This document shows, in pieces, positions 15,500 through 25,671 of a stretch of 64,000 bases of DNA. The position numbers were made by a program, and so were the translations under genes. This stretch comes from Haematobia irritans (lineage: Eukaryota; Arthropoda; Insecta; Diptera; Muscidae). Below the pieces are notes generated by a model. The model was not told where the DNA came from and did no database searches. It was given only the letters and a program-made list of their open reading frames with translations. The stretch covers positions 21,800,622 through 21,864,621 of the forward strand of contig NC_134398.1 of assembly GCF_050003625.1 (NCBI RefSeq), given 5' to 3'. Position 1 is the stretch's first letter, and each line of letters opens with the position of its first letter.

Positions 15500-15632
15500 A
15501 CCTCCGGAGCCTCTTGGAGGAGCAAAATTCATCCGATCCGGTTCAAATTAGGAACGTGGTGTTAGTATATGGTCGCTAACAACCATACCAAAATTGGTCC
15601 AGTCACACAAAAATTGGTCCATATCGGTTCAT

Positions 15633-16075
15633 AATCGTTGTTGCCACTAGAGCCAAAAATAATCTACCAAAATTTTATTTCTATAGAAAATTTTGTCAAA
15701 ATTATATTTCTAGAAAAAATTTTGTTAAAATTTTATTCGGTTCATAATAAAATTTTCATCATTGTCAAAATTTTGTTTCTATAGAAAATTTTGTTCAAAT
15801 TTTATTCGGTTCATAATCATGGTTGCCACTCGAGCCAAAAATAATCTACCAAGATTTTATTTCTATAGAAAATTTTGTCAAAAATTTATTTCTATAGAAA
15901 ATTTTGTTAAAATTTTTTTCTGTAAGCATTTTTGTCAAAATTTTCTTTCTATAGAAAATTTTGTGAAATTTTTTATTTCTATAGAAAATTTTGTGAAATT
16001 TTTATTTCTATAGAAAATTTTGTTAAAATGTTATTTCTGTAGAAAATTTTGTCAAAATTTTATGTCTACTTTGTC
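15633..16075 (+). repeat. Minisatellite module with duplicated TGGTTGCCACT end, inside DINE-like element
   Basis: At 15633 and again at 15811 the sequence TTGCCACTMGAGCCAAAAAT leads into 29-bp units. The same leader begins the arrays at 20797, 21001 and 46917, and its counterpart begins the hAT-like MITE at 18964. The right-hand end (CAACCGTGA) is missing here, and the module runs into the DINE-like tail. The same arrangement occurs in the sister element at 20068-21460, so this is an inherited part of that subfamily rather than an independent insertion. Confidence 0.75.
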
Positions 16076-16803
16076 AAACTGAATTATATACGTATTGGAT
16101 CGATCTTTTTTGATTTAATATATACCACGTATGGACTTACATACAATTTAGAAGATGGTGTTAGGAGGTTTTAAGATATCTTGCCATCGGCAAGCGTTAC
16201 CGCAACTTAAGTAATTCGATTGTGGGTGGCAGTGTTTAGAAGAAGTTTCTACGCAATCCATGATGGAGGGTACATAAGCTTCGGCCTGGCCGAACTTACG
16301 GCCGTATATACTTGTTAACTCTGATTTAGTTGAAATTTTGCACAGGGAGTAGAATTAGCATTGTAACTATGCGTGCCAAATTTGATTGAAATCGGTTCAG
16401 ATTTGGATATATCTCCCATATATATGTTTTTCTGATTTCGACAAAAATGGTCCAAATACCAACATTTTCCTTGTAAAATCGCCACTGCTTAGTCCAAAAG
16501 TTGTAAAAACTTTCCTAAACTTCTAATACATATATATATATCGAGCGATAAATCATAAATAAACTTTTGCGAAGTTTCCTTAAAATTGCTTCAGATTTAA
16601 ATGTTTTACATATTTTTTACTAATATGTGTTCCACCCTAGTGCATTAGCCGACTTAAATTTTGAGTCTATAGATTTGTAGAATAGAATATATAGCCCCCA
16701 ACACATTTGTCGGATGTGATATGGTCTCAAAATTTTTGGTCTACAAAGTGGTGCAGGGTATAATATGGTCGGCCCCACCCGACTTTAGACTTTCCTTACT
16801 TGT

Positions 16804-17072
16804 TTTTATAGAAATTTGATTTTCATTAGACAGCTCTCTTTACATGCGAGCCAATCGATTAAGCTCCTAAGAGAGAGAGAGAGAGAGATTCTAGAAAAAG
16901 AAATGCTCCTACACGCAGATAAGGATCAATGATCACTTCAAATATTTTTCATAAGCATAATGTTACTTTTTCACAGGGAAACACATAAATACATGCTTGG
17001 CGAGACATAGTTAAGATAAACATGCTAGATGTTCCCCTTGAAAGACGCTTGAGATGATCACAATCTTACATA
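16804..17072. other. Spacer with (GA)n tract, no gene
   Basis: A short stretch between two transposons. It contains a GAGAGA run at about 16869-16888; otherwise nothing recognised. Confidence 0.5.
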
Positions 17073-18105
17073 AAGGGTGGTTAAAATTTCAAGGGCCGAT
17101 GTTGATTTTGAATAAAACACAAACTATTTAGGAAATTATTGTAATTTTATTTTATTATCATATATTGGTATTACTCAATTATGTATGCAATAAAATATCG
17201 GCCAAATGGGCGCCGCGACCTCGGTGTGCCACCGATGGTCCAAATTTTCGATGACGCTGAGGCATAATGGAGGTTCTATGGCGTTAATGTGCCGAATTAT
17301 CTCATCCTTTAGCTCTTGAATTGTTGCTGGCTTATCGACGTACACCTTTTCTTTCAATTAACCCCAAAGAAAAAAGTCCAACGGTGTCAAATCACATGAT
17401 CTTGGTGGCCAATTGATATCGCCATTACGTGAGATAACACGGTCATTGAATTTGTTGCGCAAAATAACCATTGTTTCGTTAGCTGTGTGGCAAGTGGCAC
17501 CGTCCTGCTGAAACCATATATCGTCCACATCCATATCTTCCAATTCGGGCCATAAAAAGTTCGTTATCATCTCACGATAGCGAACACGATTCACAGTAAC
17601 TGCCTGACCGGCCTCATTTTGGAAAAAAATACGGCCCGATGATGCCGCCAGCCCATAAACCGCACCAAACAGTCACTCTTTGTGGGTGCATTGGTTTTTC
17701 GACAATCACTCTTGGATTCTCATTAGCCCAAATGCGGCAATGATTTTCACCTCGAATCCACTGAGGTGAAAATCATCTCGCGATAGCGAACACCATTCAC
17801 AATAACTGCCTGACCGCCCTCATGATGCCGGCAGCCCATAAACAATCACTCTTTGTGGGTGCATTGGTTTTTCAACAATCACTCTTGGATTCCCATTCAC
17901 CCAAATGCGGCAATTCTGTTTATTGACGAATTCACTGAGGTGAAAATGTGCCTCATCACGGAAGATGATTTTCTTCGAAAATTGATCATCCACTGTTGCC
18001 ATTTCTTGGAACCATTCTGCCCATTCACGACGTCCATGGTTCAAATTGAGTAAGTCTGAAATAGAGAAATGTCTAATAAAATTCGTAAAAAATTTAACCA
18101 CCCTT
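17073..18105 (-). mobile_element. Tc1/mariner-superfamily element with TA target duplication
   Basis: The 1033-bp element is bounded by inverted ends AAGGGTGGTTAAA (17073 on) and TTTAACCACCCTT (to 18105), with the dinucleotide TA on each side (17071-17072 and 18106-18107). It carries a broken minus-strand transposase, described separately. It is shorter than a usual mariner or Tc1 (about 1.3 kb) because the DNA-binding half of the gene is missing. A block of about 150 bp in the middle is present twice (about 17625-17745 and 17820-17930). Confidence 0.9.
17175..18101 (-). pseudogene. Tc1/mariner-type DDE transposase, truncated and interrupted
   Basis: A transposase catalyses cut-and-paste movement of its own element using an RNase-H-like D-D-D/E core. 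On the minus strand, 18101-17820 encodes a region with IIFRDEAHFHL, carrying the first catalytic D, then FVNKQNCRIW and PRVIVEKPMHPQRV. After an internal duplication and rearrangement, 17594 onward encodes MNRVRYREMITNFLWPELED and IWFQQDGATCHT, whose second catalytic D is codon 31 (17504-17502). WPPRSCDLTPLDFFLWG follows, with the third D 37 codons downstream (36 residues between). The frame is then stopped by TAA at 17360-17358, where a tyrosine would be expected, and continues in frame as LKEKVYVDKP... to 17175. The N-terminal helix-turn-helix half is absent. The gene is dead: deletion, internal duplication and a nonsense codon. The superfamily is certain; the exact lineage (mariner, maT or another DD36-37 type) is not decided. 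Confidence 0.9.
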
Positions 18106-18107
18106 TA

Positions 18108-18345
18108 CAAAGGGTCATGGGTACAATCCCAGTTTCGTCCGAATAGCAAAAATATGTTTAGCGCTGCATTATCCTATATTAAGATCACTTGCAAGGGACT
18201 ACCTTTTTATAGCCGAGTCAGAAAGTCGGCGAAACCATTTAGAGAAACTTTAGTACACTCAGAAATAACACCAGCCTTACTGAGAGGTAATCCACCTTTT
18301 GAAAAACTTTTTGGAATTGAGCTCGACTCTGGTAAGTAGATACGA
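18108..18345 (-). mobile_element. Divergent SINE-related fragment
   Basis: From about 18150 the sequence parallels the body of the SINE at 18346-18706: TTTTTATAGCCGAGTCAGAA, AAACCATTTAGAGAAACTTT, CAGCCTTACTGAGAGG and GAAAAACTTTTTGG. It shows many substitutions and lacks the tRNA-like head. It is an older relative lying directly beside the younger copy. The intervening bases are unrecognised. Confidence 0.55.
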
Positions 18346-18706
18346 GTAGGTAGGTAGGTAGGTAGGTAGGTATAGTGGCAGCCCCATGTATCAGGCTCAC
18401 TTAAACTATTCAGTCCATTGTGATACCACAGTGGTGAACTTCTCTCTTATCACTGACTGCTGCCCGATTCCATATTGAACTCAATGACAAAGGACCTTCT
18501 TTTTATAACCGAGTTCGAACGACGTTCCAAATTGCAGTGAAACCACTTAGAGAAGCTTTGAAACCCTAAGAAATGTAAACAGCATTACCGAGGTGGGATA
18601 ATCCACGGCTGAAAAACTTTTTTGGTGTTCGGTCAAAGCAGGAATCGAACCCACGATCTTGTGTATGCAAGGCGGGTATGCTAACCATTGTACCATGGTG
18701 CTCTAG
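18346..18706 (-). mobile_element. tRNA-derived SINE, near complete
   Basis: On the minus strand it starts CACCATGGTACAATGGTTAG and has a recognisable RNA polymerase III B box, GGTTCGATTCC (18651-18641). The head reads like a tRNA with a CTTGCATAC anticodon region. It continues through an unrelated body and ends in a (CTAC)n tail (18346-18375). SINEs are short retroposons transcribed from the internal promoter and copied by a partner LINE. Fragments of the same family lie at 4113-4197 and 54242-54480. No clear target duplication was found. Confidence 0.8.
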
Positions 18707-18963
18707 GACGTGATCATATTCCTTCTCTGGTTGCACGCAAATACAGAGATTTTGGTGGCCCTTGTGCGGTAAAAATGGGTCATTTTTGGTTGACACCTGC
18801 TGAGTCCTGCTGGTATGTCTATGGTCTGAGGTCGAATTGTTTGTTTGCCCAGGGCTTCAATACTGTCTTCAGGTCGTTTCCCGATAATATACGACATTTA
18901 TTTTGACCCCAAGGTTGATGAATACTAGCGGAGAGCGACCTTGAGGAGTTACGGCATCGCACA
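18707..18963. other. Unrecognised segment, higher GC than surroundings
   Basis: About 250 bp with distinctly higher GC, carrying short open frames on both strands (for example 18688-18906 + and 18703-18897 -). None matches a family I know. It may be part of an old, unrecognised transposon. Confidence 0.35.
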
Positions 18964-19425
18964 CACGGTTGCTATTCGAGCCAAAAATAATCTACCAAAA
19001 TTTTGAAAAAAAATTCTAACAAAAAACTACAAAAAAACAAAATCCATAGAAAATTTTGCCAATATTTTATTTCAATAGAAAATTTTGCCAAAATGTTATT
19101 TCTATAGAACATTTTGCCAAAGTTTTAATTCTATAAAAAATTTAGCCAAAAATTTTATTTCTATAAAAATGTTGCCAAAATTTTATTTCTATAGAAAATG
19201 TTGCCAACTTTATATTTCTATAGAAAATGTTGCCAACATTTTATTTCTATAGAAAATTTCGGAAAATTTTGCCAAAATTTTATTTCAAATTTTGACAAAA
19301 TGTAAAACATTTTTGGAGAGGAATAATTTCTAAATCTACCAAAACATCAAGAATTCTACCAATCTACCAAACAGTTACAAAATCAACCATTTTTTGGTAG
19401 AATTCAACTAACTGTGACAACCGTG
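18964..19425. mobile_element. hAT-like MITE carrying a short 29-bp array
   Basis: The 462-bp element starts CACGGTTGCTATTCGAGCC and ends GTGACAACCGTG; the outer CACGGTTG is perfectly inverted. Flanking 8-mers are ATCGCACA (18956-18963) and ATTGTACA (19426-19433), six of eight identical with two C/T changes, consistent with a decayed 8-bp target duplication. The interior is a block of minisatellite units (GCCAAAATTTTATTTC variants, about 19040-19285). It is followed by a conserved right-hand module with AATTCTACCAATCTACCAAA and TTTTTGGTAGAATTC. This is the smallest complete example of the unit that carries the arrays. Confidence 0.75.
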
Positions 19426-20067
19426 ATTGTACACCATTACCATCGGTTGCATTTGAGTTCGGGTGGCGAATCGAGGGTGTAATTTTTTAGCGAAACCCTT
19501 TGGCAAGTAAGCAAGTAAGCTCATTTTGTTTCTACACAGAGTTGTCTATTATCGGAGAAAACTAAATTCGGTAACAGGCCACATTCGTTGAAGCGAAGCT
19601 ACATCCTGGCTCTTTTCAGTCGAACTTTTCTTGTGCATCGGTGAACTCTTGAACATTTTGAATTTTAATGACTTTAGTCCGAGCTTAGTTTTCTCTCTTG
19701 CGATATGTTCAGCCAACGACCAAGTTTTTCTGGTGTTGTTGTCCTTTTGTTTTTCGGACACAATGCAATTACTTCACGTGTGTCGACCAAAATTTAAAGA
19801 AAATTTTATCAAAAATCTACGAAATTTAAAAAATATTTATTGTGATTTTTTGGTCAAAGTTTTGTGGTTAGAATGAAATATTCTTTTTTACAAAAAAAAA
19901 AAAAAATGTTTTATTATTTTCTTACAAGTTTATTTCAGTATTTAGGGTACTATATACTTTGTTCTCTTCTATTAGCGAAAATTTTTGGGTATATAAATAT
20001 CCCTTGAATGTATCAAGAACTCATAATGGATTTTGATACTATAATCTAATACGAAAATTAAAATTTT
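19426..20067. other. Unique-looking segment with one weak ORF
   Basis: Non-array sequence between the MITE and the next DINE-like element. It contains the candidate ORF at 19549-19761 (-) described separately. Otherwise AT-rich and unrecognised. Confidence 0.4.
19549..19761 (-). CDS. Unrecognised short ORF, lysine/serine-rich (doubtful)
   Basis: A 70-codon frame with a charged, protein-like composition: SEKQKDNNTRKTWSLAEHI, REKTKLGLKSLKFKMFKSS, ending PVTEFSFLR. The frame is open a few codons upstream of the first Met as well (NCIV). It has no signal peptide, membrane segment or motif that I recognise. Composition differs from the surrounding AT-rich repeats, so it could be a remnant exon or a piece of a transposon protein. 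Nothing around it (no splice signals read, no partner ORF) supports expression. Confidence 0.2.
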   Translation of the reverse strand: MSEKQKDNNTRKTWSLAEHIAREKTKLGLKSLKFKMFKSSPMHKKSSTEKSQDVASLQRMWPVTEFSFLR

Positions 20068-21460
20068 TATACCCTCCATCATAGGATGGGGGTATGTATA
20101 TTAACTTTGTCATTCCGTTTGTAACACATCGAAATATTGTTCTAAGACCCCATAAAGTATATATATTCTGGGTCGTGGTGAAATTCTGAGTCGATCTAAG
20201 CATGTCCGTCCGTCCGATCCGGCTGAAATTTGGTATATGGTGTTGGTATATGGTCTCTAACAACCATGCAAAAATTGGTTCACATCGGTCCATAATTATA
20301 TATAGCCCCCATATAAACCGATCCCCAGATTTGGCTTGCGGAGCCTAAAAGAGAAGCAAATTTCATCCGATCCGCCTGAAATTTGGTACATGATATTGGT
20401 ATATAGTCTCTAACAACCACGACCTTGTGTATGCAAGGCCATGCAAAAATTGGTCCACATCGGTTCATAATTATATATAGCCCCCATATAAACCGATCCC
20501 CAGATTTGGCTTGCGAAGTCTCCAAGAGAAGCAAATTTCATCCAATCCGGTTGTAATTTGGAACATGGTGTTAGTATATGATCTTTAACAACCGTGCCAG
20601 AATTGGTCCATATCGGTCCATAATTATATATAGCTCCCATATAAAACATTCTCCAGATTTGACGTCCGGAGCCTCTTGGAGGAGCAAAATTCATCCGATC
20701 CGGTTCAAATTAGGCACGTGGTGTTAGTATATGGTCGCTAACAACCATACCAAAATTGGTCCAATCACACAAAAATTGGTCCATATCGGTTCATAATCAT
20801 GGTTGCCACTAGAGCCAAAAATAATCTACCAAAATTTTATTTCTATAGAAAATTTTGTCAAAATTTTATTTCTATAGAAAATTTTGTCAAAATTTTATTT
20901 CTAGAGAAAATTTTGTTAAAATTTTATTCGGTTCATAATAAAATTTTCATCATTGTAAAAATTTTATTTCTATAGAGAATTTTGTTCAAATTTTATTCGG
21001 TTCATAATCATGGTTGCCACTCGAGCCAAAAATAATCTACGATTTTATTTCTATAGGAAATTTTGTCAAAAGTTTATTTCTATAAAAAATTTTGTTAAAA
21101 TTTTATTTCTGTAGAAATTTTTGTCAAAATGGTATTTCTATAGAAAATTTTGTCAAAATTTTTATATCTATAGAAAATTTTATCAAAATTTTATTTCTAT
21201 AGAAAATTTTGTTAAAATTTTATTTCTGTAGAAAATTTTGTCAAAATTTTTTGTCTACTTTGTCAAAGTGAATTATATACGTACTGGATCGATCTTTTTT
21301 GATTTAATATATACCACGTATGGACTTACATATAATTTAGAAGATGGTGTTAGGAGGTTTTAAGATACCTTGCCATCGGCAAGCGTTACCGCAACTTAAG
21401 TAATTCGATTGTGGATGGCAGTGTTTAGATGAAGTTTCTACGCAATCCATGATGGAGGGT
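20068..21460 (+). mobile_element. DINE-1/Helentron-like element (TCCATCAT type), 3' end lost
   Basis: Sister of the element at 13654-16315, in the same order: TATACCCTCCATCATAGG head, shortened internal repeats (about three), the minisatellite module with its leader at 20797 and again at 21001, and the shared 200-bp tail. The tail is broken after GGAGGGTACATA at about 21460 and continues into other minisatellite-like sequence. Near 20419-20440 a 22-bp segment (CACGACCTTGTGTATGCAAG plus GC) interrupts a repeat; it matches the tRNA-like head of the SINE family. Confidence 0.75.
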
Positions 21461-22376
21461 ACATATGATGGTAAAAAATATTTTGTCCAAATATTCTCAA
21501 AATTTTATTTCTATTGAAAATGTTCACAAAAATTTTATTTCTGTATTTTTTTTTCAATAGAAAATTGAAGTACATTTTAGGTAGAGAGCAATATTTTTCA
21601 AAATCTACCAAAACTGCAAGAATTCTACCAAAAAGTAAAAAATCTACGAAATAGTAAAAAATCATTTCAACAGCCGTTGCACTGAATTTGCATCACTACT
21701 TACTCTGTGATACGAATTCAGTGTTTTGGATGTGAATTAGAAAATGTCATATTTTGACAAATAAATAATTTTTATAATTTTTTATGATTTTTAATGCATT
21801 CTAACGCTTATCTTAAATGTTTGAATTAAAATATTTTGAAAAATTCGCAATATTTTTTGAATGGATTTAGAATTTTTTCGACAAAATGTCAATAATTTGT
21901 ACCATTTTATTCTGTTTTTAACAAAAAAAAAAAACAATTTACCCATTAAAAATAAGAAACAAGCGAGTTATAAATAACTGAATTAAAAGAATTTCCTGTG
22001 TAGTTAAAATAGGAAACATCTTTGGGAGTACATCTTTTGGAAGTACTTATAAAGTTGTGCCTTTGGAAGAACTTACAATTTTTTTTAGCTGGGCATTTAA
22101 ATGCTGGAGGGCTCTAACGATAGCCCCTATTGGGTTTTCAGCCAAAAATAAAGCAATCACCCTATCACGCTTGAATTTCAACTCGAAAACTTTATTCCTC
22201 AATGTAGTAGATCAAAATACTTTTGTAAGCTTGTAAAAAATAATATGGACTGTAAAAGAAATAAAGCGGTTAGCAGTTTAGAAATGATACCAACCTCATG
22301 TTAATTGCAATACATAACGGCCATCGTGTAAAATACTCCTACTCATAAACTTGCTGCTGTAGTTACTTGCTCTTAT
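21461..22376. other. Array remnant with decayed right-hand MITE end, then AT-rich unique DNA
   Basis: 21470-21690 holds a few 29-bp units. A degraded copy of the right-hand MITE module follows (ATCTACCAAAACTGCAAGAA, TTCTACCAAAAAGTAAAAAA, then CAACAGCCGTTGCAC). The remaining 680 bp is AT-rich without recognisable genes. Confidence 0.5.
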
Positions 22377-24318
22377 TATACCCACAACCATAGAATGGTG
22401 ACGGGGGTATAATAAGTTTGTCATTCCGTTTGTAACACATTGAATTATCGATTTCCGACTATATAAAGTATATATATTCTTGATCAGGGAGAAATTCTAA
22501 GACGATATAGTCATGTCCGTCTGTCTGTCTGTCTGTTGTAATCACGCTACAGTAATAAAGCAATCGTGCTGAAATTTCGTCTTTTGTCTAGAGGCAGGTC
22601 AAGTTCAAAGATGGGCTATATCGGTCCAAGTTTTGATATAGTCCCCATATAAACCGACCTCCCGATTTGGGGTCTTGGGCTTATAAAAACCTTAGTTTCT
22701 ATCCAATTTGCCTGAAATTGGAAATCTAGAGGTATGCGCCAAATGTCAAAAATAGTGAGTATCGGTCCATGTTTTGGTATAGCCCCCATATAGACCGATC
22801 TCCCGATTATATTTCTAGGGTTTCTAGAATCGATAGTTTCTATCCAATTCGCTTTAAATTGGAAATCTAAAGGTATTTTAGCACCATCAAGAGGTGTGCC
22901 AAAAATGGTGACTATCGGTTGATGTTTAGGTATAGCCCCCATATAGACCGATTTCCCTATTTTACTTCTTGGGCTTCTAGAAACCGTAGTTATTATCCAA
23001 TTTGGTTGAAATTTGAAATCTAGAGGTATTTTAGGACCATAAAGAGGTGTGCTATAAATGGTGAGTATCGGTCCAGATTTTGGTATATCCCCCATATAGG
23101 CCGATCTCCCGATTTGGGGTCTTGGGCTTATAGAATCCGTAGTTTTTATCCAATTTGCCTGAAATTGGAAATCTAGAGGTATTTTAGAACAATAAAGAGG
23201 TGTGCCGAAAATGGTGAGTATCGGTCCATGTTTTGGTATAGCCCTCATATAGACCGATCTCCCGATTTGGGGTCTGGGGCTTATAGAATCCGTAGTTTTG
23301 AAATTGGAAATCTAGAGGTATTTTAAAACCCTAAAGAGGTGTGCTGAAAATGATGAGTATCGGACCATGTTTTTATATAGCCCCCATATAGACCGATCTC
23401 CAGATTTTATTTTTGGGCTTATAGAAACCGTAGTTTTTATCCAACTTGCCTCAAATTGGAAATCTAGAGGTATTTTAGGACCATAAAAAGTTATGCCGAA
23501 AATGGTGAGTATAGGTCCATGTTTTGATATAGCCATCAGATAGACCGATCTCCCGATATTACTTTTTGGGCTTCTAGAAACCGTAATTGTGGTCCACTTT
23601 GCCTGAAATCGAAAATCTGGAGGTTTTTAGGAATACAAATAGGTGTGCAAGAAATGATTTTATTTTTTAGGCTTCTAGAATCCGTAGTTTTTATTCAATT
23701 TGCCTGAAATGAGAAATCTTCAGGTATTTTAGGACCTTAAATATGAGAGCCGAAAATGGCGTGTATTGGTCCATGTTTTGGTTTATCTCCCTAATAGACC
23801 GATCTCCCGATTTACTTCTTGGGCTTTTAGAAACCATAGATTTTATCAAATTTGCATGAAATTCTAAATCTAGAAGTATTTTAGGAACATAAAGAGGTGG
23901 GCCGAAAATGGTGAATATCGGTCCATGTGCACTGATAATGAAAATTGCTTGAAACCGAATTATAGTTTCCAGATTTTACTTCTGATAAGCATTTAAATAA
24001 TGGGGGTAAAATCTACAGATGTTAGATTTTAAATCAAGGCGTTATTTCATTTTCATTTCATTTTCTTGCACACTTGCACACGATGTTTATGATTCCTCTA
24101 AAACTCAAACAAATAGAGTTCTTATAAATCCAAAATCTGATCTTATATAAATCCAAAATCTGATCTGGGTAAAATCTTTGAATTTATCTTCGGGAAATGT
24201 ACTGGTTGAACTGATCTGCTTGTCACCAAATCCCCCTGAAATTTTCACAGGAAACTATAATAATGGTGGTGGGTATTTAAGATTCGGCCTGGCCGAACTT
24301 ACTGCTTTATATACTTGT
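22377..24318 (+). mobile_element. DINE-1/Helentron-like element (CCACAACCAT type), complete
   Basis: Starts TATACCCACAACCATAGAAT and ends TAATGGTGGTGGGTATTTAA, a hairpin TTCGGCCTGGCCGAA, then CTTTATATACTTGT. The subterminal ends are inverted repeats of each other. The head module has CATTCCGTTTGTAACACATT, AAAGTATATATATTCTTGAT and CATGTCCGTCTGTCTGTC. The interior is about eight 155-bp repeats, each with ATAGCCCCCATATAGACCGA, a GGGCTTMTAGAA block and TTTGCCTGAAATTGGAAATC. The related copies are at 41536-43139, a fragment at 33930-34015 and the degraded host at 26058-27955. Confidence 0.8.
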
Positions 24319-25671
24319 TTTTATAAATTTTCATGTTAAAAATCTTCCCCCTCCCTTAACTATTTTGGTTTTCTCCCACGAAGATATTTTTATGAGATTT
24401 TCTCTCCTTTGACCTCATAATAATTTCAAAAGCAGTTATTTCATAGCATAATCAAAAATAGATTCATTTCTTTTCTAACTCGTATATATGGATATCAAAA
24501 TTTTGAATTGGTTTTCCGTTACAATCATTTAAACCGAGAGTTCACCAAAAGCCAACAATTATTGGCTAACTACATCAGATACCTTAGAAATCATCATACA
24601 TAAAAAGAAAAGAAACCACTTTATAAAAGTTACCCCCCTCCCCCCCCCCCAAAAAAAAAAAACAAACTGAAATCTGAAACAATTGAATAGGAACTTAAGG
24701 AGACGTTATGTTAACCGTGAGATGAACAGAGGGGGACAGCTGAACGGACATATTAACACACAAAGCCAGTAATGAGCTCTAATGTTGAATCGAGTGGTTT
24801 TCCTGGCTGGGAAAATAACGGCAGTGGGTGCTGTAGAGAGAGAGAGAGAGAGAGAGTGTATGTGAGTGAGAGAGAGTGAGCAAGAGGGTGGTGTGGGATC
24901 TATTTAGTGTTGATAAATTGATGATAGATTTTCTCAATACATTGTTGGTTTTGATGGGTTCAAGTCTTACCATGCCAGATAAAAGAAATTGGAAAAAATC
25001 AAAAAACAAAAGACAAACAATTGATAGATGCACTCAATAATAATGAATGATTGAATGCAAACAATGAAACAAATGCACTGCTCTTATATCAACTGCATGA
25101 ATAGACAAACTTTGCCATGAAAGCATTACAGTTAGTGCTATCAGTTATGGTAACATAAAAGCCCTCTTATCATAGAAAAAAGAAAAGTGGTTAACATTAA
25201 GACGAAGTTCTTATACCCTTCACTTCCAAGGTGACAGGTTAACATCATTGCATGGGAGTAACGTCTTAAAATTAAGCAATAACATTTAAGAATATATTCC
25301 CAAGACATTACTTTTAAGGTACATCGAAAAATACTCTTCCTGAAGTAGACCTTAATTTTCCCAAGATATTCTAATGTACATATAATCATTATTATTATAC
25401 TCTGGTTTTAGTAATAAATTTAAAAATTTCGAATTTTACCGGCTATACAACGCAGTAAGAAAAAAACAAAATTCTAAAAATTTCGGAAATTTTCGATAAA
25501 GTCAATAGTCAATAAAAGAAAAGAATAAAGTGTAACAATCCCTTTCTTAGCAAACATGGAATTTGCGATAAAATATTGTTCGAAGGGTATTTAGATAGAA
25601 ATTGGAAAACTAAAATTTTATTTTATTTTATTTTTTTTATGGTTTTACTATTTTTTTAATAAAATCCGAAA
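24319..25671. other. Unique-looking DNA with (GA)n tract, no gene
   Basis: About 1.35 kb including a GAGAGA/GTGAGAGAG run at about 24834-24890 and a C/A homopolymer stretch near 24634-24662. The 84-codon minus frame at 24779-25033 is produced by the GA run. No credible gene or splice pair seen. Confidence 0.45.

Larger units (their letters stand above)
13654..16315 (+). mobile_element. DINE-1/Helentron-like element (TCCATCAT type), complete, nested
   Basis: Begins TATACCCTCCATCATAGG and ends with CCATGATGGAGGGTACATA, a perfect 7-bp-stem hairpin TTCGGCCTGGCCGAA, then ACGGCCGTATATACTTGT. The interior holds about ten copies of an approximately 153-bp repeat (GGTCCATAATTATATATAGC, GATTTGGCTTGTGGAGCC), then at 15633 a minisatellite-bearing module, then a 240-bp unique tail. 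The broken 155-bp repeat of the host element lets the junction be read: ...CCAATTTT before and TAACTC after. Insertion was therefore between two Ts without duplication, or with at most TTA duplicated. The T-T rule, subterminal repeats and 3' hairpin match the DINE-1/Helentron class; the class name is an inference from structure. Confidence 0.8.
12407..16803 (+). mobile_element. DINE-1/Helentron-like element (CTGTGGTACAGGG type) hosting a nested relative
   Basis: Starts TATACCCTTCACCACTACTG and ends GTGGTGCAGGGTATAATATG, then a hairpin around GTCGGCCCCACCCGAC, then CTTACTTGT at 16803. The 5' and 3' subterminal sequences are inverted repeats of each other. The interior is a tandem of about 155-bp repeats (core GGATATATCTCCCATATATA, TTTCGCCCGATTTACACTC) with periods near 12877, 13032, 13186, 13341 and 13490. 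The sixth repeat is cut at 13653 by the element at 13654-16315 and resumes seamlessly at 16316. Confidence 0.8.

Noticed and set aside
13859..15565. Paired plus/minus frames of 80-151 codons such as MGAIYNYGPMWTNFCMIVRD and MVSNNHAKIGPHRSIIIYSP
   Set aside because: Both strands are open at once because the 153-bp (51-codon) DINE-like repeat keeps frame between units. It is repeat periodicity, not a repetitive protein. The same holds for 22616-23248, 29658-30288, 36375-37097, 41596-42270 and 46094-46903.
18641..18706. Stand-alone tRNA gene on the minus strand
   Set aside because: It has a B box and partial tRNA likeness but no complete cloverleaf, and it is continuous with a SINE body and simple-repeat tail.
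24779..25033. 84-codon minus frame ending in a LSHSHTLSLSLSLYS stretch
   Set aside because: Created by the (GA)n microsatellite at 24834-24890.
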